Positions 15,559 to 26,053 of a stretch of DNA of 64,000 nt are shown here, in pieces. Origin of the DNA: Chloroflexota bacterium. GTDB taxonomy: Bacteria > Chloroflexota > Dehalococcoidia > Tepidiformales > Tepidiformaceae. The stretch lies in NCBI GenBank assembly GCA_026702615.1, contig JAPPBY010000017.1, positions 124,001 to 188,000 of the forward strand. The letters are read 5' to 3'. The notes beneath the pieces are model-generated. The model did no database searches. It was not told the DNA's origin and worked only from the letters and a program-made list of their open reading frames with translations. Each line of letters begins with the position of its first letter. Positions within the stretch are counted from its first letter, which is position 1. The position numbers and the translations under genes were made by a program.

Positions 15559-15591
15559 ATGATAGCCGGCACGCTTACCCGCCAGCGCTAG
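15559..15591 (+). CDS. Putative 10-aa leader peptide with Arg-X-Arg arrest motif
   Basis: Short frame MIAGTLTRQR followed by TAG, with AGGGCGGA just before the ATG. The Arg-Gln-Arg at its end fits the Arg/Lys-X-Arg/Lys pattern at which macrolide-bound ribosomes stall, as in the ErmDL leader (Arg-Leu-Arg). It lies 128 bases upstream of an Erm/KsgA-type methyltransferase, in an otherwise unusually long non-coding gap, and is followed by competing hairpins. Role in inducible resistance is inferred and untested; a chance frame of this size is possible. Confidence 0.4.
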   Translation: MIAGTLTRQR

Positions 15592-15596
15592 AGCCG

Positions 15597-15635
15597 CCGC
15601 TCCCCCGAGCGGGCTCCGAACGCGCTTCCCGCCCG
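15597..15635 (+). promoter_or_regulatory. Mutually exclusive hairpins between leader peptide and Erm-like gene
   Basis: CCGCTC (15597-15602) pairs with GAGCGG (15607-15612) across a 4-base loop. CGGGC (15610-15614), which overlaps that stem, can instead pair with GCCCG (15631-15635). Only one can form at a time, as expected of a translational or transcriptional attenuator. The self-complementary CGGGTACCCG at about 15708-15717 sits directly before the start codon. GC richness makes chance hairpins likely, so this is a weak call alone. Confidence 0.35.
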
Positions 15636-15719
15636 ACGGCTTGGATCGGGCCCAGCTGCCGCCGCATTCCCAAGCTCCCTTTCGAATCACTCGACACGTT
15701 TGCGCGGCGGGTACCCGTC

Positions 15720-16508
15720 ATGTCCCGACGTTCACCCCTTGCGACAACGCTCTCCCAGCACCGGCTCCGCAACGCGAAGGTCGCCGAACGCATCGTCACC
15801 TCGACTGGCCTGTCGCCACCGGCGCTCGTCTACGAATTCGGAGCGGGCGACGGAATCCTGACGGCGGCCGTCCTGGAACGCGCCGGGAAAGTCGTGGCGA
15901 TCGAGCGAGGCCGCCGGCTCTGGCAGAAGTTGCGAGAGCGCTTCGAGGCCGAGCCACACGTGCGGGCCGTGCTCGGAGACTTCCGGGACGTCCAGCTTCC
16001 CCGGCGGGGCGCGTACGAGGTCGTCGCGAACCTGCCCTTCGCGCATACCTCGGAGGCCATGCGGCTCCTGCTCGGGGCGCGGAACCGGCCACGATCCATG
16101 CACCTGATCCTGGCGCGGGACGCTGCAATGCGGTGGGGCGGGTTCGGGGAGGAGACGCTGGTCTCGGTTCTCGCCAAGCCGTGGTTCGAGTTCCGTGTGA
16201 CGCTGGCGCTGCGGCGGCGGGACTTCGTGCCGCCGCCCCGCACCGACTGCGTGCTGCTCACCGCCCGGCAGCGCGCGCATCCACTCGTCGCGGCCTCCGA
16301 GGCAAGCGGTTGGGAGGAGTTCGTACGCCAGGGCTTCTCCCGGGGCCGGGCGAGCGTGCGCCGAAACCTGTCGGGGATGCTCGGTTACGAGCAGTTCAAG
16401 CGAACCGCCCGAGAGCTCGGGATCGAGCGCGACGCGCGACCGGGGGTCGTGTCGTTCGAACAGTGGCTCGGGCTGTGGCGCGCGGCCAACCGGAACGGAC
16501 GGCGATGA
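15720..16508 (+). CDS. Erm/KsgA-family rRNA adenine N6-dimethyltransferase, Erm-like
   Basis: A 262-residue SAM-dependent rRNA methyltransferase. The SAM site is VYEFGAGDGILT (about residues 38-48), the acidic loop VVAIERGRRLW, the GDFRDV motif, and the catalytic NLPFAHTSEAMRLLL (Asn104 to Phe107). Phe in place of Tyr, and the loss of the YNISS-type continuation seen in housekeeping KsgA, place it nearer actinobacterial-type Erm enzymes, which modify A2058 of 23S rRNA and block macrolide, lincosamide and streptogramin B binding. The N-terminus is Arg-rich as in those enzymes. A diverged KsgA cannot be excluded. No strong ribosome site; a possible regulatory leader lies upstream. Confidence 0.72.
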   Translation: MSRRSPLATTLSQHRLRNAKVAERIVTSTGLSPPALVYEFGAGDGILTAAVLERAGKVVAIERGRRLWQKLRERFEAEPHVRAVLGDFRDVQLPRRGAYEVVANLPFAHTSEAMRLLLGARNRPRSMHLILARDAAMRWGGFGEETLVSVLAKPWFEFRVTLALRRRDFVPPPRTDCVLLTARQRAHPLVAASEASGWEEFVRQGFSRGRASVRRNLSGMLGYEQFKRTARELGIERDARPGVVSFEQWLGLWRAANRNGRR

Positions 16509-16593
16509 TGGCGGGCGCCTTTACACGCGCGGCCTTGCCGCAGTCGCGGGAGCGCCCGTAGGCTGGGGTGACACCCTTTCTGGAGTTCAGCGG

Positions 16594-17187
<594 letters not shown>

Positions 17188-17191
17188 CGCC

Positions 17192-18874
17192 TCACTCGCC
17201 CGCGGACTGGAGCAGGTCGGCGGCGGCCGCTCGGTTGGCGGGCGTGTCGCCCCCCAGCATGAGCGCGATCTCGCGCAGGCGCGCCTCCCCCTCGACCTCC
17301 TCGATGTCGCTCCAGGTGCGGTCGTCCTCGCTGGCCTTGGACACGACGAAGTGGCGGGCGCCGTAGGCGGCGACCTGCGGCAGGTGCGTCACGCAGAGCA
17401 CCTGGTGGCGCTCGGCGAGACGCCGTAGCGCCTCGCCGACGACGGAGCCAGCGCGACCACCGACGCCCTCGTCGACCTCATCGAGGACGACGAGGCGAGG
17501 TTCGGCGGCGGCGCCGAGCACGGTCGTGAGGGCAAGCAGGAAGCGGGAAGTTTCGCCGCCGCTGGCGACACTGCGGAGGGGGCGGGGCGGGGATCCGGGG
17601 TTGAACGCCGCCAGCAGCTCCATCTGGTCGACGCCGGACTCGGTGAACGCGCGCCTGCCGGGCTCGCCGCCGCCGGAGGAGGCGGCATCGGGAGCAACGA
17701 CCTCGTAGTCGGGGAGGGTGACGCCGAGTCCGTCGGGGGCGTCCTCGCAGGCGAAGCCGGCGGCAAGGGACGCGCCCGGCATCTCCAGGTGGGCCAGCTC
17801 CGCGGCGACCTCGGTGATGAGGCGGCCAGCGGCCTGGCGGCGGGCGAGCGAGAGTGCGGCGGCGGCCTCGGCGGCCGACGCCGCGAGGGCGGCTGCGCGT
17901 TCGCGCAACTCCTCGAGCGATGAGCCCGCAGTCTCCATCGCCTGCAACCGCTCCCGCGCGGACGACTCGTACTGGAGGATGGCCTCGACGCTCTCGCCGT
18001 ACTTGCGGCGGAGACGGGCGATGAGGTCGAGGCGGGCATCGATGGCCTCACGGCGCTCCGGGTCGTCTTCGAGCGTCTCCCGGTAGGCGCGGAGGGAGCG
18101 GCCAAGGTCGGCAGCGACCTGTTCGAGCGTGACGCCCTCGGCCCGGATGCCCGTGGCGTCGGGGTCAGCCTCGGCAATCTCCTCGAGGGCAGCGACGGCC
18201 TCAGCGATGGCCGGGGCGTCGAGCGCCTCCAGGGCCGTGGCGGAAGCCGCCAGCAGCCGCTCGATACTGGCGAGGCGGCGCTGCTCGCGTCGGAGGGCGT
18301 CATCCTCGCCGGGAACGAGGCCGGCCTGCGCGATCTCGTCGACCTCGAAGCGGAGCTGGTCGAGGAGGCGTTCGCGTTCGCGCGAATCGGCGCCGATGGC
18401 TTCGATCTCGCGGCGCAGGGCGCGCAGCTCGCGGACCTGCGCCGCAAGTGCGTCGCGCTGGTCCCGCAGGCCGCCGAACGCGTCGAGGACGGCGAGCTGG
18501 ACGGCGGGGCGGAGCAGCGTGAGCTGCTCGGACTGTCCGTGGATATCGATGACGCGCGCGCCGAGCTCGCGGAGGCGCTCAGCAGGGGCGCTGTCGTCGC
18601 CGATGCGACCGGCGGTGCGTCCCGAGAGGCGCACCGTGCGCTCGACCGTGAGCCGGTCGTCGCCGGTACGCACGCTCGCGCGGACGCGAGCGCTCTCGGC
18701 GCCGTCGGCGACGACGCCGCGGCCATGCCGGCCTCCAAAGAGGAAGTCGAGGGCGTCGACGATGATCGACTTGCCGGCGCCGGTCTCGCCGGTGATGACG
18801 TTCAGGCCGGGACCGGGGGCGAGGGTGACGTCGCGCGCGACGGCGAATCCGGTGACGGTGAGCTGTTCAATCAC
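17192..18874 (-). CDS. recN: DNA repair protein RecN
   Basis: SMC-like ATPase of 560 residues acting in double-strand-break repair. It starts MIEQLTVTGFAVARDVTLAPG and has Walker A ITGETGAGKSII, a long central coiled coil with Arg/Glu/Ala heptads, the signature SVASGGETSRFLLAL, and Walker B PRLVVLDEVDEGVGGRAG. Length and order are normal for RecN. Its start overlaps the end of nadK by 8 bases. The tlyA-nadK-recN arrangement is common in Gram-positive bacteria. Confidence 0.97.
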   Translation of the reverse strand: MIEQLTVTGFAVARDVTLAPGPGLNVITGETGAGKSIIVDALDFLFGGRHGRGVVADGAESARVRASVRTGDDRLTVERTVRLSGRTAGRIGDDSAPAERLRELGARVIDIHGQSEQLTLLRPAVQLAVLDAFGGLRDQRDALAAQVRELRALRREIEAIGADSRERERLLDQLRFEVDEIAQAGLVPGEDDALRREQRRLASIERLLAASATALEALDAPAIAEAVAALEEIAEADPDATGIRAEGVTLEQVAADLGRSLRAYRETLEDDPERREAIDARLDLIARLRRKYGESVEAILQYESSARERLQAMETAGSSLEELRERAAALAASAAEAAAALSLARRQAAGRLITEVAAELAHLEMPGASLAAGFACEDAPDGLGVTLPDYEVVAPDAASSGGGEPGRRAFTESGVDQMELLAAFNPGSPPRPLRSVASGGETSRFLLALTTVLGAAAEPRLVVLDEVDEGVGGRAGSVVGEALRRLAERHQVLCVTHLPQVAAYGARHFVVSKASEDDRTWSDIEEVEGEARLREIALMLGGDTPANRAAAADLLQSAGE

Positions 18875-19721
18875 CGTTGTTCATGGCGCTGCTGAGCTGC
18901 ACCTCAAGGCGCTCGGCGAGGTGTCCGAAGAAGGACGAGGGCGGGTCGAGGAGGGCGAAGCAGGCGGCGTGCTCGCTGGCGGTGAGGGAGACGCGTGAGC
19001 CGCCGGCGAGGCGCAGGTCCTCCTGGCCGTCGACGGTGAGGATGGCGCCCTCGTCGGAGCGGACGCTCAGCGTGACGGTCGAGGAAGGCTCCAGCACGAG
19101 CGAACGTCCGATGGCGAGGTGCGCGGAGACGGGGGTCACAACGAGGTGGCGTTCGACCGGCGCGAGGATGGGGCCGCCGGCGCTGAGGGAGTAGCCCGTG
19201 CTGCCGGTAGGGGTCGCCACGATCATGCCGTCGCAGCGATAGAGGGCGACGCGCTCATCGTCGACCGCGAGCTCGACGTAGACGGGACGGCCGGGGGAGC
19301 GGCGGCTGAGGACGATGTCGTTAAGGCCGTTGAAGGAACGTCCGGCAGCCTCGCCCTCGGTGACGGTGGCAGCGACCATGAGGCGCTCCTCCACCTCCCA
19401 ATCGCCCGCGATGATGCGGTCGAACTGGTCGAAGAAAGCGTCGCGGTTAAGGCTGGTCAGGAACCCGAGGCGGCCCATGTTCACGCCGAGGATGGGGAGC
19501 GGGCGGGGTACGGCGAGGCGGGCGGCACGCAGCACCGTGCCGTCGCCGCCGGCGCAGATGATGAGCTCGGCGCCGGCAAGCGCCTCGGCAGGCACGTGTC
19601 CCCAGGCGCCCGCAACACGAACCTCGACGCCGGCCTGGTCGCAGGCGTCGGCGATGCGCCCCGCCAGGACGAGGGCGGGCTCGACACCCTCGGGTCGCAG
19701 GACAAGGACGCGTTTCAGCAC
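18867..19721 (-). CDS. nadK: NAD kinase
   Basis: ATP-dependent NAD kinase, making NADP, 284 residues. The hallmark IICAGGDGTVLRAARLA and the glycine-rich substrate segment VATPTGSTGYSLSAGGPIL are present, with the C-terminal beta-sandwich ending in the diverged tail SFFGHLAERLEVQL. ILGVNMGRLGFLTSL follows GGDGT in the expected position. It overlaps tlyA upstream by 7 bases and recN downstream by 8, so the three form a tightly coupled minus-strand operon. Confidence 0.97.
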   Translation of the reverse strand: MLKRVLVLRPEGVEPALVLAGRIADACDQAGVEVRVAGAWGHVPAEALAGAELIICAGGDGTVLRAARLAVPRPLPILGVNMGRLGFLTSLNRDAFFDQFDRIIAGDWEVEERLMVAATVTEGEAAGRSFNGLNDIVLSRRSPGRPVYVELAVDDERVALYRCDGMIVATPTGSTGYSLSAGGPILAPVERHLVVTPVSAHLAIGRSLVLEPSSTVTLSVRSDEGAILTVDGQEDLRLAGGSRVSLTASEHAACFALLDPPSSFFGHLAERLEVQLSSAMNNGD

Positions 19722-20458
19722 GTTGGCTCCGCCCGGGCGGGGGTACGCATGTGCACGACTATCTCACGATTGCCGCGATCGCCCGTGATCGCGCAGTCGG
19801 CGGAGTCGAGAACTTCCCAGCCTTCATCGAGCGCCCACTGCCGGAACTCGTCGAGCACGCGCTGGCGGACGGCCTCGTCGCGGACGACGCCGCCGCGGGG
19901 CACATCGGCGGGACCGGCCTCGAACTGGGGCTTCAGCAGTACCACGCCCGGCGTGCGGGCGGGAAGGCGGGAGGCGACGGAGGGCAGCACCTTGCGAAGC
20001 GAGATGAATGAGACATCGGCGACGAACAGATCGAGGGGCGGGAGCTGGGGGAGGTCACGGGCGTTGGTGCGTTCCATCGAGGTGACGCGGGGGTCTTCCC
20101 GCAGGCGCTGGTGGAGCTGTCCACGCCCTACGTCGACGGCGACCACGGAGCTAGCGCCGCGCTGCAGGAGGCAATCGGTGAAGCCTCCCGTGGAGGCGCC
20201 AACGTCGAGGCAACGCAGGCCACCCGGGTCGACGCCGAAAGCGTCGAGGGCGGCTTCGAGCTTGCGCCCGCCCCGGCTGACGTAGGGCTCAAGCTCGGAA
20301 AGGTCGAGCGGCGCGCCCTCGTCGAGCATGGTGGCGGGCTTGACGAGGGTGAGCGTGCCACTGCGGGCGCGCCCGGCCATGATGAGCCGCCGAGCGGTCT
20401 CGCGAGACTCTGCGAGGCCCCGGTGGACAAGCAACTGGTCGGCGCGAACGCGAGCCAT
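19715..20458 (-). CDS. tlyA: TlyA-type rRNA 2'-O-methyltransferase
   Basis: A 247-residue protein with an N-terminal S4 RNA-binding domain (VRADQLLVHRGLAESRETARRLI) and an FtsJ-like methyltransferase domain. The SAM site is CLDVGASTGGFTDCLL; FVADVSFISLRKVLP and VVLLKPQFEAGP supply the catalytic Asp and Lys. Homologues methylate riboses in 16S and/or 23S rRNA and affect capreomycin sensitivity. ATG 20458 is chosen because the S4 domain begins there and a TAGCCT box lies 7 bases before it; the open frame further upstream lacks homology. First gene of the nadK-recN operon. Confidence 0.93.
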   Translation of the reverse strand: MARVRADQLLVHRGLAESRETARRLIMAGRARSGTLTLVKPATMLDEGAPLDLSELEPYVSRGGRKLEAALDAFGVDPGGLRCLDVGASTGGFTDCLLQRGASSVVAVDVGRGQLHQRLREDPRVTSMERTNARDLPQLPPLDLFVADVSFISLRKVLPSVASRLPARTPGVVLLKPQFEAGPADVPRGGVVRDEAVRQRVLDEFRQWALDEGWEVLDSADCAITGDRGNREIVVHMRTPARAEPTC

Positions 20459-20465
20459 CCGCGTA

Positions 20466-20517
20466 AGGCTAGCGCATGAACGCCTCTTTGGGCTGTGTGC
20501 GGGCGGCGGGGTACGAT
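20466..20517. promoter_or_regulatory. Divergent leaderless-type promoters between tlyA and a methyltransferase gene
   Basis: On the minus strand TAGCCT (20466-20471) ends 7 bases before the tlyA ATG. On the plus strand TACGAT (20512-20517) ends 10 bases before the ATG at 20528. The 69-base divergent gap therefore holds two -10 boxes pointing outward, each giving a leader of about 0 to 4 bases. No good -35 boxes are visible. Confidence 0.5.
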
Positions 20518-20527
20518 CGCTGCCCGC

Positions 20528-21259
20528 ATGCGTCTCTACTCCGATCTCGCCGACTGGTTCCACCTGCTGACCGCGCCCGAGGAGTACGTGGCGGAGGCCA
20601 CGCACTACCGCCAGGGACTGGTCGAGGCGTGCGACGGTCCCGCCGTCACCCTGCTGGAACTGGGTTCGGGCGGCGGGAACAACGCCTCACACCTGAAGCA
20701 GTGGTTCACCTGCACGCTCACGGACCTGTCGGCGGAGATGCTGGCGCAGAGCCGCACGATCAACCCCGAGTGCGAGCACTTCCAGGGGGACATGCGCACG
20801 GTCCGGCTGGACCGCACCTTCGACGTGGTGTTCGTACACGACGCGGTTGTGTACCTGACCGAGCTTGACGACATACGGGCAGCGGCGGTGACCGCGTTCA
20901 CGCACCTGCGCCCGGGTGGGGCGGCGCTCTTCGCCCCGGACTACGTGCGCGAGAGCTTCCAGCCAGGCACCGACCACGGCGGGCACGACGGGGCCGACGG
21001 GCGGGCTCTGCGCTACCTGGAGTGGGTACGGGATGAAGACCCGGACGACTCGCTCTACGAGGCCGACCTGATCTACGCGTTGCGCGAGGCAGACGGGTCG
21101 GTACGGGTCGAGCACGACCACTGCATTGAGGGGCTGTTCGCCGAAGGGGAGTGGCTGGAGGCGTTGCGCGCAGCCGGGTTCGAGGCGAGTACCTATCCGC
21201 CGTTCGAGCCGGAGGAGTATCCGGGCCAGCGCATCTTCATCGGAAAGAAGCCGCGATGA
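20528..21259 (+). CDS. Class I SAM-dependent methyltransferase
   Basis: Methyltransferase of 243 residues. The SAM-binding motif I is LLELGSGGGNNASHL (Gly-rich), then TLTDLSAEMLAQSR, FQGDMRTV, FDVVFVHDAVVYL and the motif ending HLRPGGAALFAPDYV. No substrate-specific domain is recognised. ATG 20528 is preceded by a -10 box rather than a ribosome site. Its stop overlaps the next gene's ATG, pairing it with a YbaK-type deacylase. A small-molecule substrate is likely but unproven. Confidence 0.85.
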   Translation: MRLYSDLADWFHLLTAPEEYVAEATHYRQGLVEACDGPAVTLLELGSGGGNNASHLKQWFTCTLTDLSAEMLAQSRTINPECEHFQGDMRTVRLDRTFDVVFVHDAVVYLTELDDIRAAAVTAFTHLRPGGAALFAPDYVRESFQPGTDHGGHDGADGRALRYLEWVRDEDPDDSLYEADLIYALREADGSVRVEHDHCIEGLFAEGEWLEALRAAGFEASTYPPFEPEEYPGQRIFIGKKPR

Positions 21260-21738
21260 GCGAAGGGCCGGAGCGGGTTGCCGAGGCGCTGCGGGCGTGC
21301 GGGATCGAGGCGCCCGTCGAGCGGTTCGCGGACGGCACCGCGACCGCACAGGCCGCCGCAGACGCGCTCGGCTGCGAGCTGGGGCAGATCGTGAAGACGC
21401 TCATCCTGCTGGCCGACGGCCGTCCGACGGCGGTGCTCGTGGCGGGCGACCGGCAGGCCGACACGGCGGCGCTGGCGCGGCTGCTGGGCGTGTCCCGTAA
21501 GCGGCTGAAGATGGCGTCGCCGGAGAAGGTATTCGAGCTGACCGGATTCCGGGTGGGGGGCGTCCCGCCAGTAGGGCTGCCGGGAGAGTGGGACCTGATC
21601 GCGGACGACAGCCTGGCGCGCTTCTCGCGGGTGTGGGCGGCGGCGGGGGCGAGTGACGCGCTCTTCGGAACGGGCACGGACGAGCTTGTGACGGCTACGG
21701 GCGCGCAGTGGGCCGCTATCGGGAAGACGCGAGGGTAG
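21256..21738 (+). CDS. YbaK/EbsC-type aminoacyl-tRNA deacylase
   Basis: A 160-residue protein of the YbaK/ProX editing fold, which hydrolyses misacylated tRNA such as Cys-tRNA(Pro) or Ala-tRNA(Pro). Matching segments are TAQAAADALGCELGQIVKTLIL (with the conserved Lys), AVLVAGDRQADTAAL, SRKRLKMASPEKVFELTGFRVGGVPPVG and the Asp-rich LIADDSLAR. The start inside the upstream TGA (ATGA) removes a non-homologous extension. It is free-standing, as usual for trans-editing factors. tRNA specificity cannot be read from sequence. Confidence 0.88.
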   Translation: MSEGPERVAEALRACGIEAPVERFADGTATAQAAADALGCELGQIVKTLILLADGRPTAVLVAGDRQADTAALARLLGVSRKRLKMASPEKVFELTGFRVGGVPPVGLPGEWDLIADDSLARFSRVWAAAGASDALFGTGTDELVTATGAQWAAIGKTRG

Positions 21739-21747
21739 GGACGGCGG

Positions 21748-23079
<1,332 letters not shown>

Positions 23080-23080
23080 G

Positions 23081-23716
23081 TCAGCTGTCCTCGCTCTGTC
23101 CCGCTACGGCCGTCTGCTCCAGCACCTCGTCGACGAAGCCGTAGGCCTTGGCGCCCTCGGCATCGAGGTAGAAGTCGCGGTCGAAGTCTTCCTGGACCTT
23201 ATCGACAGACTGGCCGGTGCGGCTGGAGATGATGTCGCGAATGATCTCGTTGTTGCGCAGGATCTCGCGGGCCGCGATCTCGATGTCGCGGGCCTGACCA
23301 CGGGCGCCGCCGAGGGCCTGGTGCATGTGCACGGTGGCGTTGGGAAGGGCGTAGCGCTTGCCCTTCGCGCCGGCGGCGAGGAGCACCGTGGCCATCGAAG
23401 CGGTCTGTCCGACGGCAATGGTGGAGACGTCGGGCTCGATGAGCTGCATGGTGTCGTAGATGGCGAGCCCGGCGGGGATGATGCCGCCGGGTGAGTGAAT
23501 GTAGAGGCTGATGTCGCGCTCCGGATCTTCCCGCTGGAGGAAGAGGAGCTGGGCGACGATGAGGTTGGCGATCTGGTCGTCGATGGGGGTGCCGAGGAAG
23601 ATGATCCGCTCCTTGAGGAGCAGGGAGAAGATGTCCAACGCACGCTCGGAGCGGGGTCCCGTCTCGATCACCATGGGGACCACGGCTCGCGGGGCGGCGG
23701 CGTGGAATTGGGTCAC
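23081..23716 (-). CDS. clpP: ATP-dependent Clp protease proteolytic subunit ClpP
   Basis: Serine peptidase of 211 residues forming the ClpP tetradecamer. Catalytic Ser is in [13 protein letters not shown], His in [10 protein letters not shown], and Asp in [19 protein letters not shown] short N-terminal extension ([12 protein letters not shown]) would be trimmed as a propeptide. Its ATG overlaps the end of the trigger factor gene, giving the widely conserved tig-clpP-clpX order, which links nascent-chain folding and turnover. Confidence 0.97.
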   Translation of the reverse strand: MTQFHAAAPRAVVPMVIETGPRSERALDIFSLLLKERIIFLGTPIDDQIANLIVAQLLFLQREDPERDISLYIHSPGGIIPAGLAIYDTMQLIEPDVSTIAVGQTASMATVLLAAGAKGKRYALPNATVHMHQALGGARGQARDIEIAAREILRNNEIIRDIISSRTGQSVDKVQEDFDRDFYLDAEGAKAYGFVDEVLEQTAVAGQSEDS

Positions 23717-25014
23717 TCGGCTTCCTCCTCCTCGGGCTCCTCGGACTCCGCAGTCGCGATTTCCTGGAGCCGGGCGAGCGTCTTGTCGGTCAGCAACGTG
23801 TTGCGAATGCTGGCCGAGCCGCGATCGCTCTCAAACATGGTACGCATACTTTCGGCCTGTTCGCCCATGGGCTCCAGCATTTTCTCGAGCTGCTCGTCGA
23901 CTTCCGCGTCGGTGACCTCGATGCCCTCGGCGCTCGTGAGCTCGCTCAGGACGAGGGAACGGAAGAGCCGCTCCTGGGCGGGTTCGCGGTACATCTCGCG
24001 GAATTCGTCGGTGGTCTTGCCAATCTGGGCGAGGTGCGCCTGGTAGGCGCGCACGTCGCTGCCGTGGCTCTCGCGGATGATCCCGTCGATCTCGCGGTCG
24101 AGGAGTACCTGCGGGTATTCGATCTCGGAAAGGCCGACGAGCTCGTCGACGACCTTGAGGCGGTAGGCCTCGTCGGCCTGGCGCTGGAGCGTTTCCCGGA
24201 GGTCGTTGCGGACGCGCTCATGGAGGTCGTCGATGGTCTCGAACTCCTCGGGATTGACCTGCTGGGCGAGGTCGTCGTCCTCGTCCGGCAGCTCTTCCTC
24301 CTTCACGGCCTTCACGGTGAGGGTGATGGAGGCGGTCTTGTTGGCGACCTGCTCGGGGAAGTCCTCCGGGATGGGAAGCTCGACGGTCTTCTCGGACTCG
24401 GCTTCCATGCCGAGGAACTGCTCGGCGAGGTCGGGGAGGAGGAGGCGCTGACCTTCGCGCAATGGGAACTCCACATCCTCGTCCTGGACGAAGGGAGCGC
24501 CGTCAACGGTGCCCTTGATGTCGGCGGTGAGGATGTCGTCCCACTCGGCGCCGCGCTCGACCGGGGCGATGGTGGCGAAGCGGCGGCGGATCATCTCCAT
24601 CTGCTCATCGAACATCTCGTCGGTGACGTCGACGGGCTCGGGAGCGATGCGGATGGACTCGTAGTCGCCGAGGGTGACGGTGGGGCGGACGGGCACCGTC
24701 GCCTTGAAGCGGACAGGCTCGGTCTCGAGGATTTCGAGCTCAGGCTGGTCGACGGCGTCGACCTCCTCGCTCTCAAGGGCTTCGGTGTAAACGGCAGGAA
24801 CGAGGGCATCAAGGGCTTCGCCAAGGAGGCGGTCGCGGCCGACCATCTGCTCGACGATGCGGCGGGGGGCCTTGCCGGGGCGAAAACCGGGGATGCGCAG
24901 GGTGGGGACGAGGCGCTTGTAAGCGGCATCGAGGGACCGCTCAAGGCGGTCCGGTTCGACTTCGATCTCTAGCTGGACACGGCTCTCTGGGAGCCGTTCG
25001 AGAGTGACCTTCAC
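23713..25014 (-). CDS. tig: Trigger factor (ribosome-associated chaperone)
   Basis: A 433-residue trigger factor. The N-terminal ribosome-docking region contains [18 protein letters not shown], which includes the family signature around GFR..K. The middle PPIase domain has [15 protein letters not shown], and the C-terminal helical chaperone arms end in an acidic EEPEEEEAE tail. The start is GTG 25014 with GGAGG 12 bases upstream; a TATACT -10-like box lies about 30 bases upstream. It overlaps clpP by 4 bases. Confidence 0.95.
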   Translation of the reverse strand: MKVTLERLPESRVQLEIEVEPDRLERSLDAAYKRLVPTLRIPGFRPGKAPRRIVEQMVGRDRLLGEALDALVPAVYTEALESEEVDAVDQPELEILETEPVRFKATVPVRPTVTLGDYESIRIAPEPVDVTDEMFDEQMEMIRRRFATIAPVERGAEWDDILTADIKGTVDGAPFVQDEDVEFPLREGQRLLLPDLAEQFLGMEAESEKTVELPIPEDFPEQVANKTASITLTVKAVKEEELPDEDDDLAQQVNPEEFETIDDLHERVRNDLRETLQRQADEAYRLKVVDELVGLSEIEYPQVLLDREIDGIIRESHGSDVRAYQAHLAQIGKTTDEFREMYREPAQERLFRSLVLSELTSAEGIEVTDAEVDEQLEKMLEPMGEQAESMRTMFESDRGSASIRNTLLTDKTLARLQEIATAESEEPEEEEAE

Positions 25015-25076
25015 CGGGCCGCCGTGCCTCCGCGATTCGAGTATACGGGATTCATTCTTTACGTCTCAGCGCCGGG

Positions 25077-26051
25077 TCAACGCCGGTAGGTGCGCGGTTC
25101 GACGATGTCGACAAGGGCATCGCCGAGCAGGTTCCAGGAGAAGAAGAAGAGGATGATCGGGATGCCCGAGACGAGCAGCATGTGCGGATACTCCTGGAAG
25201 GTGCGGACGCCTCCTGCGTTGCCGAGCAAAGTCCCGAAGCTGGGAGTAGACGGATCGACCCCGAGGCCGAGGTAGCTGAGCGCAATCTCGCCGCCGGCGA
25301 TACCAGCCATCGATGCGGAGATGCCAACGAGGAAGATGGGCAGCACCCCGGGAAAGACATGGCGAATAAGAAGGCGCGTGGTCGATGCGCCAATCGTCTC
25401 GGCAGCGAGGATGTACTCCTGTTCGCGGATGGCCAGCACCTGGCTGCGCACGATGCGGGCGGATCCGATCCAGGCGAAGGGAAGGGCCGCCCCAACGATG
25501 ATGAGGAAGGGGACGACGGCGCGGGCGTCGTCGCCAAGGAAGGTGTTGTCCTTGAGCCAGAACGCGACGTCGTTGAGGCGCGTCCGGAAAGCAGCGGAGA
25601 TCGCCAGCATGAGGAGAAGCGTTGGTACACCGCTTAGCACTTCTCCGACGCGCATGATGGCGGTATCGATGTAGCCGCCGCGATAGCCCGCAAGCAACCC
25701 CAGACTGAGCCCCAGCACCAGGGAACCCGTCAGGATCACGACGAGCGTAAAGATGAGCGTGGTTCGGGCGGAGTACACGACGCGGGAGTACAGATCGCGA
25801 CCAGCTGCATCCGTCCCGAACCAGTGCTCGCTCGAGGGTGTGTCCAGCCGTTCCTCAATGGTGAGCCGCTGGTAGTTGGGGTCACTGGTAGAGACCCAGG
25901 GAGCAAGAATGCCGGCGAGATAGAAGATGGTGATCAGGACGATCGCGACCATGGCGATCTTCTTGCGGACAAGCTCGCGGAGGAAGCGATAGCGGGGCGC
26001 GGGGCGCGTCCCGAGGTCTCCAGTCTCCAGGGGAGCTACGACGGTGCTCAT
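25077..26051 (-). CDS. Oligopeptide-type ABC transporter permease (DppC/OppC)
   Basis: Inner-membrane permease of 324 residues with about six hydrophobic segments. The N-terminal OppC_N region has KKIAMVAIVLITIFYLAGILAPW. The periplasmic HWFGTDAAGRDLYSRV motif is typical of DppC, and the EAA loop is AAETIGASTTRLLIRHVFPGVLPI. It follows the DppB-type gene by 2 bases. No ATPase genes (DppD/F) are adjacent, so the transporter must borrow ATPases encoded elsewhere. Substrate could be peptides, nickel or other small solutes. Confidence 0.92.
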   Translation of the reverse strand: MSTVVAPLETGDLGTRPAPRYRFLRELVRKKIAMVAIVLITIFYLAGILAPWVSTSDPNYQRLTIEERLDTPSSEHWFGTDAAGRDLYSRVVYSARTTLIFTLVVILTGSLVLGLSLGLLAGYRGGYIDTAIMRVGEVLSGVPTLLLMLAISAAFRTRLNDVAFWLKDNTFLGDDARAVVPFLIIVGAALPFAWIGSARIVRSQVLAIREQEYILAAETIGASTTRLLIRHVFPGVLPIFLVGISASMAGIAGGEIALSYLGLGVDPSTPSFGTLLGNAGGVRTFQEYPHMLLVSGIPIILFFFSWNLLGDALVDIVEPRTYRR

Positions 26052-26053
26052 CG

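Noticed and set aside
15720-16508. Assignment as the housekeeping KsgA
   Set aside because: The catalytic motif is NLPFAHTS without the NLPYNISS-type sequence, and the N-terminus resembles Erm enzymes. KsgA is kept as the alternative.
16509-16593. GGGCGC ... GCGCCC inverted segment after the Erm-like gene as a terminator
   Set aside because: The loop is about 35 bases and there is no T run; in DNA this GC-rich such pairings are expected by chance.
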